Source: Oxalicibacterium faecigallinarum (lineage in GTDB: Bacteria > Pseudomonadota > Gammaproteobacteria > Burkholderiales > Burkholderiaceae_D). From it: DNA of 64,000 nt. The stretch spans positions 1,993,882 through 2,057,881 of the forward strand of contig NZ_BMDI01000001.1 of NCBI RefSeq assembly GCF_014635705.1, read 5' to 3'. Shown in pieces: positions 17,294-25,311 of this stretch (position 1 is its first letter; every line of letters begins with the position of its first letter). The notes beneath the pieces were generated by a model. It searched no databases. It was not told the origin of the DNA and worked only from the letters and a program-made list of their open reading frames with translations. A program made the position numbers and the translations under genes.

Positions 17294-18552
17294 GCGCGAC
17301 CACGCTTGCCGCCCTGGCCAAGACCGAGCCGTGGCGCAAATACATCTGCCGCGCCTGCGGCTTGATCTATGATGAAGCCGAAGGCGATCCCGATAGCGGA
17401 CTGGCACCGGGTACGCGCTTTGAAGAGATTCCGGATGACTGGTCGTGTCCATTGTGTGGCGTGACCAAGGCCGACTTCGAGCCTTGGGAAGACAAGCCTT
17501 TGCAGCGCATTGCCGCCTCAGCGCCCGTTGCGTATGGACGTCGCGGTGCTGCCGGTGTCGTCATCGTTGGCGGCGGTTGCGCCGGCTGGCAGATGGCGCG
17601 TGCCTTGCGTGAACATGATGCAGACATGCCGATCACCATGGTTGCCGCCTGCAGCGGTGATGTCTATGACAAGCCGATGCTGTCCGTGGCGTTGCAAAAA
17701 GGCATGAAGATGGAAGCAATGGTGCGCGAGCAGGCAAACGATGCTACCGCGCGTCTGAACGTACGGCTGCTGCCACACACGCATGCAATCAGCGTGACGC
17801 GTGATGCGTCTGCCTTGCGTACCACACGCGGTACTCTGCGCTATGGCCATCTGATTTTGGCGCATGGCGCCACGCCGCGTGCAGTGGCAGGCATGCCCGC
17901 AGCCTTGTGCTGGCGCATCAACGACCTGCAAGCCTATGCGCGCTTTCGGGCCTGCATTGGCGACGTCCGTGTCGACGCGCCGCAGCGTATTCTGATCGCG
18001 GGTGCCGGTCTGGTGGGTTGTGAGCTTGCCAATGATCTTGCGCTGGCTGGTTACCACGTGTTGCTGCTGGATCAACACGCGCTACCGTTGCAGGCCGCGG
18101 CGGGCCCGGTCGAGGCACAAGCCTTACTGGATGCATGGCGCGCTCTGCCTTTACAGTTCTTTGGTGGCATGCGTATTGCTCAAGTTCTGGCAGAGGGAAA
18201 TGACCGTCAGGTCGTGACAGAGGACGGTCGTATTTTCGATGTGGATCATGTTGTTTCGGCAACCGGTTTGCAAACGCCGGGAAGACTTGCGCAAAGTGCC
18301 GGACTGGTGTGGGATGAAGGCATCGCCGTCCATGCCGATACTTTGCGTACCAGCGTCGACAATATTCATGCGCTGGGTGACTGCATCAGCATCAATGGTG
18401 AAACGCATCGCTATATCGAACCCATCGCACGACAGGCAGCAGTGATTGCTGCCACGATTGTCGGTGCGTCAGCCGAGCCGTATGTCAGTCGACGCCCGCC
18501 GGTACGCGTAAAAACGGGATCACGCAGTTTCACTATTCCGCCACCGCATTGA
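17290..18552 (+). CDS. Rubredoxin-FAD/NAD(P) oxidoreductase fusion
   Basis: A 420-residue fusion overlapping the preceding gene by 4 bases. Residues about 16-70 are a rubredoxin: CRACG (Cys20, Cys23) and SCPLCG (Cys53, Cys56), with the [19 protein letters not shown] core. From about 88 it is a rubredoxin-reductase-like flavoprotein: [12 protein letters not shown] binds [21 protein letters not shown] binds NAD(P)H, and ALGDC near residue 357 closes the FAD site. It should move electrons from NAD(P)H via FAD to the iron centre, in the same chain. The partner is presumably the adjacent flavoprotein. The C-terminus is short and basic. Confidence 0.85.
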   Translation: MSATTLAALAKTEPWRKYICRACGLIYDEAEGDPDSGLAPGTRFEEIPDDWSCPLCGVTKADFEPWEDKPLQRIAASAPVAYGRRGAAGVVIVGGGCAGWQMARALREHDADMPITMVAACSGDVYDKPMLSVALQKGMKMEAMVREQANDATARLNVRLLPHTHAISVTRDASALRTTRGTLRYGHLILAHGATPRAVAGMPAALCWRINDLQAYARFRACIGDVRVDAPQRILIAGAGLVGCELANDLALAGYHVLLLDQHALPLQAAAGPVEAQALLDAWRALPLQFFGGMRIAQVLAEGNDRQVVTEDGRIFDVDHVVSATGLQTPGRLAQSAGLVWDEGIAVHADTLRTSVDNIHALGDCISINGETHRYIEPIARQAAVIAATIVGASAEPYVSRRPPVRVKTGSRSFTIPPPH

Positions 18553-18637
18553 GCGGGCAGAAGGTGATCCCGAAAAGAATGGAAAGCAAGGATATACAGA
18601 CAATGACGCTATTCAGACATCTTGACGGGATCACCTT
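18515..18637. repeat. Three copies of CGGGATCAC, two forming a 12-bp inverted repeat
   Basis: CGGGATCAC occurs at 18515-18523 (inside the end of the reductase gene) and at 18626-18634, and inverted within AAGGTGATCCCG (18561-18572). The last two extend to perfect 12-bp arms, AAGGTGATCCCG and CGGGATCACCTT (18626-18637), separated by 53 bases. No T-run follows. The group sits in the promoter region of the histidine kinase gene and may be an operator or a looping site. Confidence 0.6.
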
Positions 18638-18661
18638 GCAGACAGATGTGGTGTGTGCAGC

Positions 18662-19888
18662 ATGAGCGCCACCACGCCTGCCAGCATTCAGGTCGATCTG
18701 CAGACACACAAGCATCTGTCGCAGGCTGAACGTGGTGCGCAACTATGGCGCGATCGCCTTGACCTGCTGCTCGCCTCAACCGGCGACGGCATTTTCGGTG
18801 TGGACATGCAGGGCAACTGCATTTTCATCAATCGTGCTGCTGCCGACATGATCGGTTATACGCCGGATGAAGCGCTGCATCGGAACATGCATCACCTGAT
18901 CCATCACTCGCACAACGATGGCAGTCATTATCCGGTCGAGCATTGCCCGATCTTCCACGCCTTCAGTCATGGCCTGCCTTGTCATATCGAAGATGAAGTC
19001 CTGTGGCGCAAGGACGGCTCTTCCTTTCAGGCCGAATACACCTCGCATCCGATTGTTGAACACACGGCAGAGGGCGAAGTCATTCTCGGTGCCGTCGCCA
19101 CGATCAAGGACATTTCCGAACGCAAACGGGCAGAGTCACTGCTCAAGCAAGCCAATGACGAACTCGAACGTCGCGTGGCCGAACGCACCGAAGAACTGAC
19201 CCAGGCACTGGCCGATTTGCGCGAACTCGCGGCGTATCTGGAAACCGTGCGTGAAACCGAACGCACACGCATCGCACGCGAAATCCATGATGAACTCGGC
19301 TCCCTGCTGGTGGCGCTGAAGATGGATGTCAACTGGCTGGAGAAGCGTCTCGATGACAAGCCTCCGCTTCAGCAGAAGTGCGACAACATGGGAACCTTGA
19401 TCGATACTGCCGTCGACAACGTCGGTCGCATCATCACGGATTTGCGTCCGAGCATTCTCGATCATCGGGGTTTGTGGGCGGCGTTGAGCTGGCAGATGCA
19501 GGAATTCATCAAGAGTGCCGAAGTGGCGTCGGATATCCAGATGCATGTGGCCAGCGGCGTCGGCAATCCGGATCGTGGGCAGGCGACGGCGATCTTCCGC
19601 ATCTTTCAGGAAATCCTCAGTAACATCGCCCGTCATGCGCAGGCCGATGCGATCACGATCCGCATTCTCGTCGATCAACCGCCTGATCCTGTCTTGTACA
19701 TTGAGGTTTATGATGACGGCGTGGGCGCGACACGGGAAGAACTCAACAGTCCGCAAAGTTATGGTGTCGTTGGTATGCGTGAACGTGCCGGTTACTTTGG
19801 CGGCAAGCTGACCATCAACGGCCTGCCGGGGCAGGGCACCTGCGTCAAACTGGTCATGCCATTGATGATTCAAGAGGAGCAGACATAA
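18662..19888 (+). CDS. PAS-domain sensor histidine kinase (NarX/HisKA_3 type)
   Basis: A 408-residue kinase with no membrane segment, so cytoplasmic. The PAS domain (about 30-155) contains the MHHLIHHSHNDGSHYPVEHC stretch common to PAS_4 and ends TIKDISERKRAE. A coiled coil with RRVAERTEELTQALADL leads to the HisKA_3 dimerisation domain, REIHDELGSLL with phospho-acceptor His209. A HATPase domain follows (FQEILSNIARHA, YDDGVGATRE). The ATG at 18662 is preferred to a GTG 9 bases earlier. It is 2 bases from its response regulator gene and lies upstream of the cyanate operon, which it may control. Confidence 0.9.
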   Translation: MSATTPASIQVDLQTHKHLSQAERGAQLWRDRLDLLLASTGDGIFGVDMQGNCIFINRAAADMIGYTPDEALHRNMHHLIHHSHNDGSHYPVEHCPIFHAFSHGLPCHIEDEVLWRKDGSSFQAEYTSHPIVEHTAEGEVILGAVATIKDISERKRAESLLKQANDELERRVAERTEELTQALADLRELAAYLETVRETERTRIAREIHDELGSLLVALKMDVNWLEKRLDDKPPLQQKCDNMGTLIDTAVDNVGRIITDLRPSILDHRGLWAALSWQMQEFIKSAEVASDIQMHVASGVGNPDRGQATAIFRIFQEILSNIARHAQADAITIRILVDQPPDPVLYIEVYDDGVGATREELNSPQSYGVVGMRERAGYFGGKLTINGLPGQGTCVKLVMPLMIQEEQT

Positions 19889-19890
19889 GC

Positions 19891-20577
19891 ATGGGCAAGG
19901 GCGTAATCAAGGTTCTCGTTTGCGACGATCATCTGATCGTGCGGCAAGGCATCCGCCAGATTCTTGCCGATGCGGATGATATCGATGTTGTCAGCGAAGC
20001 CGGCAATGGCATTGACGCGATACGTCAGGTGCGCGAGCTCAACGAAGGCAAGACGCCGAAGACGCAAGGCGTGGATGTCGTCTTGCTGGATATCGCGATG
20101 CCGCAGCGTGACGGGCTCGATATGCTCAAGCAGTTCAAGAGCGAATTTCCCAAATTGCCGGTGCTGATTCTGAGTACCTATCCGGATCGGCAGTACGCCG
20201 TCTTCAGTCTCAAACTTGGTGCTGCCGGTTATCTGAACAAGAGCGCGGATTCGGAACAGATGATTGCGGCGATCCGCAAGGTGGCGCAAGGCGGTTTGTT
20301 CATCACGCCATCGGTGGCGGAGCTGCTCGCATTCTCCGTGGGCGCAGGCCCGATCGAGCAGGGTGATCGGCCGATTCAGGAACTGTTATCCAATCGCGAA
20401 CATCAGGTCTATCAATTGCTGTCACAAGGGCAGAGTGTTGGCGAGATATCTACGCAGTTATCGCTGTCACCGAATACGGTGAGTACCTATCGCGCACGCA
20501 TTCTGGAAAAAACCGGTGTGCGCAATGATGTGGAATTGGCGCTCTTTGCGATGCGGCAATCGTCGATGACGGACTGA
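19891..20577 (+). CDS. NarL/FixJ-family response regulator
   Basis: A 228-residue two-domain regulator. The receiver domain has the acidic pair CDDH (residues 11-14), phospho-acceptor Asp67 in VVLLDIAMP, and the lysine near 116 in GYLNKSA. An insert (ELNEGKTPKTQGV) sits before the Asp67 strand. The LuxR-type helix-turn-helix (LSNREHQVYQLLSQGQSVGEISTQLSLSPNTVSTYR) follows at about 165-215. It is the partner of the PAS kinase immediately upstream. The palindrome at 20645-20662, just after its terminator, is a candidate binding site, making the cyanate operon a likely target. Confidence 0.9.
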   Translation: MGKGVIKVLVCDDHLIVRQGIRQILADADDIDVVSEAGNGIDAIRQVRELNEGKTPKTQGVDVVLLDIAMPQRDGLDMLKQFKSEFPKLPVLILSTYPDRQYAVFSLKLGAAGYLNKSADSEQMIAAIRKVAQGGLFITPSVAELLAFSVGAGPIEQGDRPIQELLSNREHQVYQLLSQGQSVGEISTQLSLSPNTVSTYRARILEKTGVRNDVELALFAMRQSSMTD

Positions 20578-20601
20578 GCGTGCTCCTCTTGGCTTCAATG
20601 T

Positions 20602-20628
20602 AAAAGGACGGCGATGCCGTCCTTTTTT
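20602..20628 (+). terminator. Terminator of the two-component operon
   Basis: Stem AAGGACGGC (20604-20612) pairs with GCCGTCCTT (20616-20624) around GAT, followed by TTTT. Confidence 0.88.
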
Positions 20629-20644
20629 GTTATGCAGAAGACTT

Positions 20645-20710
20645 TGTAGTGCCAGCACTACACGCTGTCGTAACAGCACTACGTAAACTCTACGGCCTGC
20701 ACGATAGTGC
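20645..20710 (+). promoter_or_regulatory. Operator-like GTAGTGC repeats upstream of the cyanate operon
   Basis: TGTAGTGC and GCACTACA form a perfect inverted repeat around CA (20645-20662). A third copy, GCACTAC, is at 20676-20682, and a variant ATAGTGC is at 20704-20710, all within 115 bases of the transporter gene start. This pattern suits a dimeric regulator such as the NarL-type protein encoded just upstream, which is inference. Confidence 0.65.
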
Positions 20711-20760
20711 AGAAAGCGGCCGACTCCTAAGATGACATCATCAATCACAGGGAGAAAGCC

Positions 20761-22161
20761 ATGAGCCGTTTCTTTGATCCGTTCAACGCCGACAAACCGC
20801 TTCACATGGGTTGCAGCTGCGGCAAGCATGACACGCAGGAAGCACATGATGCAAGCACGCAGTCTGCGATCGACACGCTGAAAGCACGTAGCGAAACCGC
20901 AGAGTTCGAAGCGTATTCGAACGAGTTCATCGAAGCGACCCTGGTCAAGGCCTTGTTCCCGCAAGATGAAGTGCGTCGCCGTTTTCTGCGTGCCGTTGGC
21001 AAAGGTACGGCGATGGCAGCAATCTCCAGTGTGCTGCCGATTGCGAGCATGCAAGCCATGGCGCAGGAAAAAGGCGGCTCGCTTGAGAAGAAAGATCTGA
21101 AAATCGGTTTCATTCCGATTACCTGTGCGACGCCACTGATCATGGCGCATCCGCTTGGTTTCTACAGCAAGCAGGGCCTGAATGTGCAAGTGCTGAAAAC
21201 CGCAGGCTGGGCACTGATTCGCGACAAGATGATGAACCGCGAATATGACGCAACCCACTTCCTGTCGCCGATGCCGCTGGCGATCTCGCAAGGTCTGGGC
21301 TCCAATGCACAGCCGATGAACGTGGCAACGATCCAGAACGTGAATGGCCAGGCCATCACGATGAGCCTCAAGCACAAGAACAATCGTGATCCGAAAAACT
21401 GGAAAGGTTTCAAGTTCGCGATCCCGTTTGAATACTCGATGCACAACTTCTTGCTGCGCTACTACCTGGCGGAAGCGGGCCTTGATCCGGATCGTGATGT
21501 GCAACTGCGTGTGGTGCCTCCGGCTGAAATGGTGGCCAATCTGCGCGCCGGCAACATCGATGGTTTCCTCGGCCCTGATCCATTCAACCAGCGTGCGGTG
21601 TTCGAGGAAGTCGGTTTCATCCACGTCCTGACCAAGGATCTGTGGAATGGTCATCCTTGCTGTGCATTCGGTACCTCGACCGAATTCATTCAGCAGAATC
21701 CAAATACCTTCGCCGCGTTGTATCGCGCCGTGCTGACCTCTGCTGCAATGGCGCGCCAGGCCAAGAATCGCGAACTGATCGCCAAGGTGATTTCGCCACA
21801 AGCCTATCTGAACCAGCCGGAAGCGGTTGTCGCTCAAGTACTGACTGGCCGCTTCGCCGATGGTCTGGGCAATGTGATGAATGTACCGGATCGTGCCGAC
21901 TTCGACCCGATGCCATGGCAGAGCATGGCAGTGTGGATGCTGACGCAGATGAAGCGTTGGGGTTACATCAAGGGCGATGTCGACTACAAGCAGATCGCCG
22001 AGAAGGTGTTCCTGCTGACCGATGCGAAGAAGTACATGAAAGAACTCGGCCAGGACGTCCCGACTGGTTCGGCTTATCCGAAGTTCAACATCATGGGCAA
22101 GCAGTTTGATGCCGACAAGCCGCAAGCGTATCTGAACAGCTTCTCGATCAAACGAGCATGA
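20761..22161 (+). CDS. NrtA/CmpA-family ABC transporter substrate-binding protein (probably cyanate)
   Basis: A 466-residue periplasmic binding protein of the nitrate/bicarbonate/cyanate group. It has an unusual 70-residue N-terminal extension with Cys18, Cys20 and His residues (MGCSCGKHD), followed by an internal Tat-type signal: VRRRFLRAVG near 71-80 and a hydrophobic stretch ending MQAMAQ. The mature domain begins DLKIGFIPITCATPLIMAH. I recall this extended form from other betaproteobacterial cyanate operons. The cyanase gene downstream points to cyanate as substrate, although nitrate and bicarbonate binders look alike. The operon continues by a 4-base overlap. Confidence 0.85.
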   Translation: MSRFFDPFNADKPLHMGCSCGKHDTQEAHDASTQSAIDTLKARSETAEFEAYSNEFIEATLVKALFPQDEVRRRFLRAVGKGTAMAAISSVLPIASMQAMAQEKGGSLEKKDLKIGFIPITCATPLIMAHPLGFYSKQGLNVQVLKTAGWALIRDKMMNREYDATHFLSPMPLAISQGLGSNAQPMNVATIQNVNGQAITMSLKHKNNRDPKNWKGFKFAIPFEYSMHNFLLRYYLAEAGLDPDRDVQLRVVPPAEMVANLRAGNIDGFLGPDPFNQRAVFEEVGFIHVLTKDLWNGHPCCAFGTSTEFIQQNPNTFAALYRAVLTSAAMARQAKNRELIAKVISPQAYLNQPEAVVAQVLTGRFADGLGNVMNVPDRADFDPMPWQSMAVWMLTQMKRWGYIKGDVDYKQIAEKVFLLTDAKKYMKELGQDVPTGSAYPKFNIMGKQFDADKPQAYLNSFSIKRA

Positions 22162-23033
22162 CCATGACATCCTCCTCCTTGTCACGGATCAAGTCGTCGG
22201 TGCTTTCACTGCTGGTGTTGCTGGTGGTGATTGGTGTCTGGCATATCGCAACCTTGCCAACCAAGACCGCAGCACCGACGCTGACGCCGGAGCAGATCGA
22301 ATACGCCAAGCTGATGGGCAAGGACCCGGTGTCAACGGCAACGTATACCAAGTCTGCCTTCCCGACACCGGGTGACATGGGTTCCACCATCGTGGCGCAG
22401 TTGTCCGATCCGTTCTATGACAACGGTCCGAACGATAAAGGGATCGGGATCCAGATTGCGCATTCACTGCAACGTGTCGGTCTGGGCTTCTTGCTGGCAG
22501 CGATTGTCGCGATTCCGCTCGGGTTTGTGATCGGAATGAGTCCGCTGATCTATCGCGTGCTTGATCCGTTTATCCAGTTGCTTAAGCCAATCTCGCCACT
22601 CGCCTGGATGCCGATTGCGCTGTACACGATCAAGGATGCATCGTTGTCCGGCATCTTCGTGATCTTCATCTGTTCGATCTGGCCAATGCTGATCAACACC
22701 GCCTTCGGTGTGGCCGGTGTGCGCCGTGACTGGCTCAATGTGGCCCGCACGCTGGAGGTCAATCCGGTGCGCAAGGCGTTTGAAGTGATCCTGCCGGCAG
22801 CGGCACCGACGATTCTGACCGGCATGCGTATCAGCATGGGGATCGCGTGGCTGGTGATCGTGGCAGCAGAGATGCTGGTTGGCGGGACGGGTATCGGGTA
22901 CTTCGTCTGGAACGAATGGAACAACCTTTCTCTGACTAACGTGATTTTTGCGATTCTGATGATTGGTCTGGTGGGCATGCTGCTCGACCTGATGTTTGCC
23001 AAAGCGCAGAAGGTGGTGACTTATGCCGACTGA
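22158..23033 (+). CDS. ABC transporter permease, NrtB type (probably cyanate)
   Basis: A 291-residue inner membrane permease with about six helices. The first helix (SSVLSLLVLLVVIGVWHIATL) is followed by a periplasmic segment and the transmembrane core. The cytoplasmic EAA-like loop is RTLEVNPVRKAFEVILPAAAPTILTGMRISMG, which contacts the ATPase. The length and the GIWP-like segment (IFICSIWPMLINTAFGV) are characteristic of NrtB and SsuC relatives. It overlaps the binding-protein gene by 4 bases and the ATPase gene by 11, showing tight coupling in one operon. Confidence 0.9.
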   Translation: MTMTSSSLSRIKSSVLSLLVLLVVIGVWHIATLPTKTAAPTLTPEQIEYAKLMGKDPVSTATYTKSAFPTPGDMGSTIVAQLSDPFYDNGPNDKGIGIQIAHSLQRVGLGFLLAAIVAIPLGFVIGMSPLIYRVLDPFIQLLKPISPLAWMPIALYTIKDASLSGIFVIFICSIWPMLINTAFGVAGVRRDWLNVARTLEVNPVRKAFEVILPAAAPTILTGMRISMGIAWLVIVAAEMLVGGTGIGYFVWNEWNNLSLTNVIFAILMIGLVGMLLDLMFAKAQKVVTYAD

Positions 23034-23946
23034 ATTCAATCAGCAAGACAAGCCCTTCCTGAAAATCGAAGGACTGGAAAAGACGTACCCCGGTGGCACC
23101 GAGCCGGTGTTCGACAGTGTCAACTTCGGGATTCAGCGGGGCGAGTTTGTCTGCATCATCGGTCACTCCGGCTGTGGCAAGACCACGATCCTGAATGTGC
23201 TTGCCGGTCTGGAAAGTGCCAGCGAAGGCCACGTCTTCATGGATGAACGTGAAGTCGCCGGGCCAAGTCTGGAGCGCGGTGTCGTGTTTCAGGGCCATGC
23301 ACTGATGCCATGGCTGACGGTACGCAAGAACATCGCTTTTGCGGTGCGCAGCAAATGGCCCGAATGGAATGCCGACAAGGTCAACAAGCAGGTCGAAAAG
23401 TACGTCGAACTGGTTGGCCTGACCCACGCGATCGACAAGAAGCCATCGGCCTTGTCTGGCGGCATGAAGCAGCGTGTGGGTATTGCACGTGCCTTTGCCA
23501 TCGAACCAAAGATGTTGTTGCTGGATGAGCCCTTTGGTGCGCTCGATGCGCTGACGCGCGGCACCATTCAGGATGAGCTGCTGCGTATCTGTGCCGAGAC
23601 CAAGCAGACGGTTTTCATGATCACGCACGACGTCGATGAAGCCGTGCTGCTGGCCGACAAGATTCTGCTGATGAGCAATGGTCCACGTGCCCGTGTGGCC
23701 GAGATCGTGCGCAACACCATGCCGCGGGATCGTCAGCGTGCCACGCTGCATCACGATCCGCAGTACTACAAGATTCGCAATCACCTGGTTGATTTCCTGG
23801 TGACGCGTTCCAAGCATCTGTCCGGCGGACGTGCGCCAGCACATCCACCGGTCGTTGAACCCGGACTTGCCGATGGTGAGTCTGAAAATAAATCCGAAAG
23901 TAAGCCCGCAGTCGCTGCAGCCGTTCCCCTGCATCGTATTGCATAA
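23023..23946 (+). CDS. ABC transporter ATPase, NrtD/SsuB type (probably cyanate)
   Basis: A 307-residue ATPase with all motifs: Walker A GHSGCGKT near 47-54, Q-loop VVFQGHALMPW, the ABC signature LSGGMKQR near 145-152, Walker B LLLDEPFGALD, and the switch His in MITHDVDEA. It has no C-terminal substrate-binding extension as in NrtC. A roughly 40-residue disordered tail (ESENKSESKPAVAAAVP) is unusual in length. It powers the adjacent permease, and CynS is the next gene after 36 bases. Confidence 0.9.
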   Translation: MPTEFNQQDKPFLKIEGLEKTYPGGTEPVFDSVNFGIQRGEFVCIIGHSGCGKTTILNVLAGLESASEGHVFMDEREVAGPSLERGVVFQGHALMPWLTVRKNIAFAVRSKWPEWNADKVNKQVEKYVELVGLTHAIDKKPSALSGGMKQRVGIARAFAIEPKMLLLDEPFGALDALTRGTIQDELLRICAETKQTVFMITHDVDEAVLLADKILLMSNGPRARVAEIVRNTMPRDRQRATLHHDPQYYKIRNHLVDFLVTRSKHLSGGRAPAHPPVVEPGLADGESENKSESKPAVAAAVPLHRIA

Positions 23947-23982
23947 CCTTGAAACCAAAGATAGATCCTCAGGAGTCAAAAC

Positions 23983-24426
23983 ATGAGTCGCCTCGAAGTT
24001 ACCGAAAAAATCATTTCCACCAAAGTTGCCAAAGGCCTCAAGTGGTCGGATATCGCTGCCAAAGTCGGTTTGAGCAAAGAATGGGTTACTGCTGGTTGCC
24101 TGGGTCAGATGACCTTTGACCCCAATGCGGCAGGCATCATCGCTACCATCTTCGGTCTGACCGAAGAAGAAAAGAAATGGCTGATGGTTGTGCCTTACCG
24201 CGGCTCGCTGCCAACGTCGGTTCCAACCGATCCAACCATCTATCGCTTCTACGAGCTGGTACAGGTTTACGGCACCACCTGGAAAGAGCTGATCCATGAA
24301 GAATTCGGCGATGGCATCATGAGCGCGATCGACTTCAAGATGGACATGAGCCGCCTGCCGGATCCAAATGGTGATCGCGTACAAATCGTCATGAGCGGCA
24401 AGTACCTTGCGTACAAAACCTATTGA
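23983..24426 (+). CDS. cynS: Cyanate hydratase (cyanase)
   Basis: A 147-residue CynS, which converts cyanate and bicarbonate to ammonium and CO2. The catalytic triad of the E. coli enzyme (Arg96, Glu99, Ser122) is here Arg88 and Glu91 in IYRFYELVQVYG and Ser114 in FGDGIMSAIDF. The N-terminus is the usual helix-turn-helix-like domain (WSDIAAKVGLSKEWVTAGCLG). The ribosome site AGGAG is 8 bases before the ATG. It follows the ABC transporter genes, giving a complete import-and-hydrolysis route. The next gene begins only 14 bases after its stop. Confidence 0.96.
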   Translation: MSRLEVTEKIISTKVAKGLKWSDIAAKVGLSKEWVTAGCLGQMTFDPNAAGIIATIFGLTEEEKKWLMVVPYRGSLPTSVPTDPTIYRFYELVQVYGTTWKELIHEEFGDGIMSAIDFKMDMSRLPDPNGDRVQIVMSGKYLAYKTY

Positions 24427-24440
24427 TCCGTGCAGATACG

Positions 24441-25304
24441 ATGATGCGTCAGGTAGCATCCTTTTTTGATCCGGTCACGGCCACGGTCAGTCATGTGATC
24501 CACGCCGGCATCGGGACTGCCTGCGCCATCGTCGATCCTGTACTTGATTACGACAATCGGTCCGGTCGCACCGCAACCAGCTCGGCGGACCGCATTGTCG
24601 AGTATGTCGAATCACAACAGTTGCAGGTGCAATGGCTGCTCGAAACGCATGCCCATGCCGACCATGTTTCTGCCGCACCGTACTTGCGCGGCAAGCTCGG
24701 TGGGCGCATTGCAATTGGTGAACGCATTCGCGATGTGCAGATGCTGTTTGGTCAGGTCTATAACATTCGCAAGACACCTTATGGCATCGCCCGCGATTTC
24801 GATCATCTGTTCGGCCCTGATGAAGAATTCATGATCGGTGAATTACCGGCCCGTGCCTGGCATGTGCCTGGCCATACGCCAGCCGATACCGCCTATCTGG
24901 TTGAGGATGTTGTCTTTGTTGGCGATACCTTGTTCATGCCGGATGTGGGTACGGCGCGTTGCGATTTTCCCGGCGGGGATGCAAGCACACTGTATCGCTC
25001 GATCCAGCGCATTCTTGCCTTGCCGGCGTCCACGCAGCTTTACCTCTGCCACGACTATCCACCATCAACACGTGGACAAGCCGCATGGTCATGTTCTGTA
25101 GAAGAACAACGTACCGGCAACGTCCACGTGCGTCATGGCATTGCTGAAAATGAATTCATCGCCATGCGCAAGGCACGCGATGCCACGCTTGATTTTCCTG
25201 TGCTGATGCTGCCAGCCGTGCAGCTCAACATTCGAGCCGGCAATCTGCCGCAGCCGGAAGACAATGGCGTGCGCTATCTGAAAATTCCGCTCGACCTGCT
25301 GTGA
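24441..25304 (+). CDS. MBL-fold hydrolase, persulfide dioxygenase (ETHE1)-like
   Basis: A 287-residue metallo-beta-lactamase fold protein. Metal ligands are in THAHADH (residues 69-75), the later PGHTPAD His, and the GDTLFMPDVGTARCDFPGG Asp. The single-iron ETHE1/Blh clade has this GD...TARCDFPGG pattern, and its members oxidise glutathione persulfide to sulfite. The ATG at 24441 is chosen over a TTG at 24423 that overlaps cynS. Position directly between cynS and a TauE/SafE exporter suggests it removes sulfane sulfur released with cyanate. The dioxygenase activity itself is inferred from family likeness. Confidence 0.82.
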   Translation: MMRQVASFFDPVTATVSHVIHAGIGTACAIVDPVLDYDNRSGRTATSSADRIVEYVESQQLQVQWLLETHAHADHVSAAPYLRGKLGGRIAIGERIRDVQMLFGQVYNIRKTPYGIARDFDHLFGPDEEFMIGELPARAWHVPGHTPADTAYLVEDVVFVGDTLFMPDVGTARCDFPGGDASTLYRSIQRILALPASTQLYLCHDYPPSTRGQAAWSCSVEEQRTGNVHVRHGIAENEFIAMRKARDATLDFPVLMLPAVQLNIRAGNLPQPEDNGVRYLKIPLDLL

Positions 25305-25311
25305 ACCTTCC

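Noticed and set aside
20467..22185. Minus-strand frame of 572 codons opposite the cyanate-binding protein gene
   Set aside because: Antisense shadow of a well-supported gene, with an unnatural His/Arg-rich composition.
22936..24459. Minus-strand frame of 507 codons opposite the ATPase and cynS
   Set aside because: It spans two real genes and has no family features.
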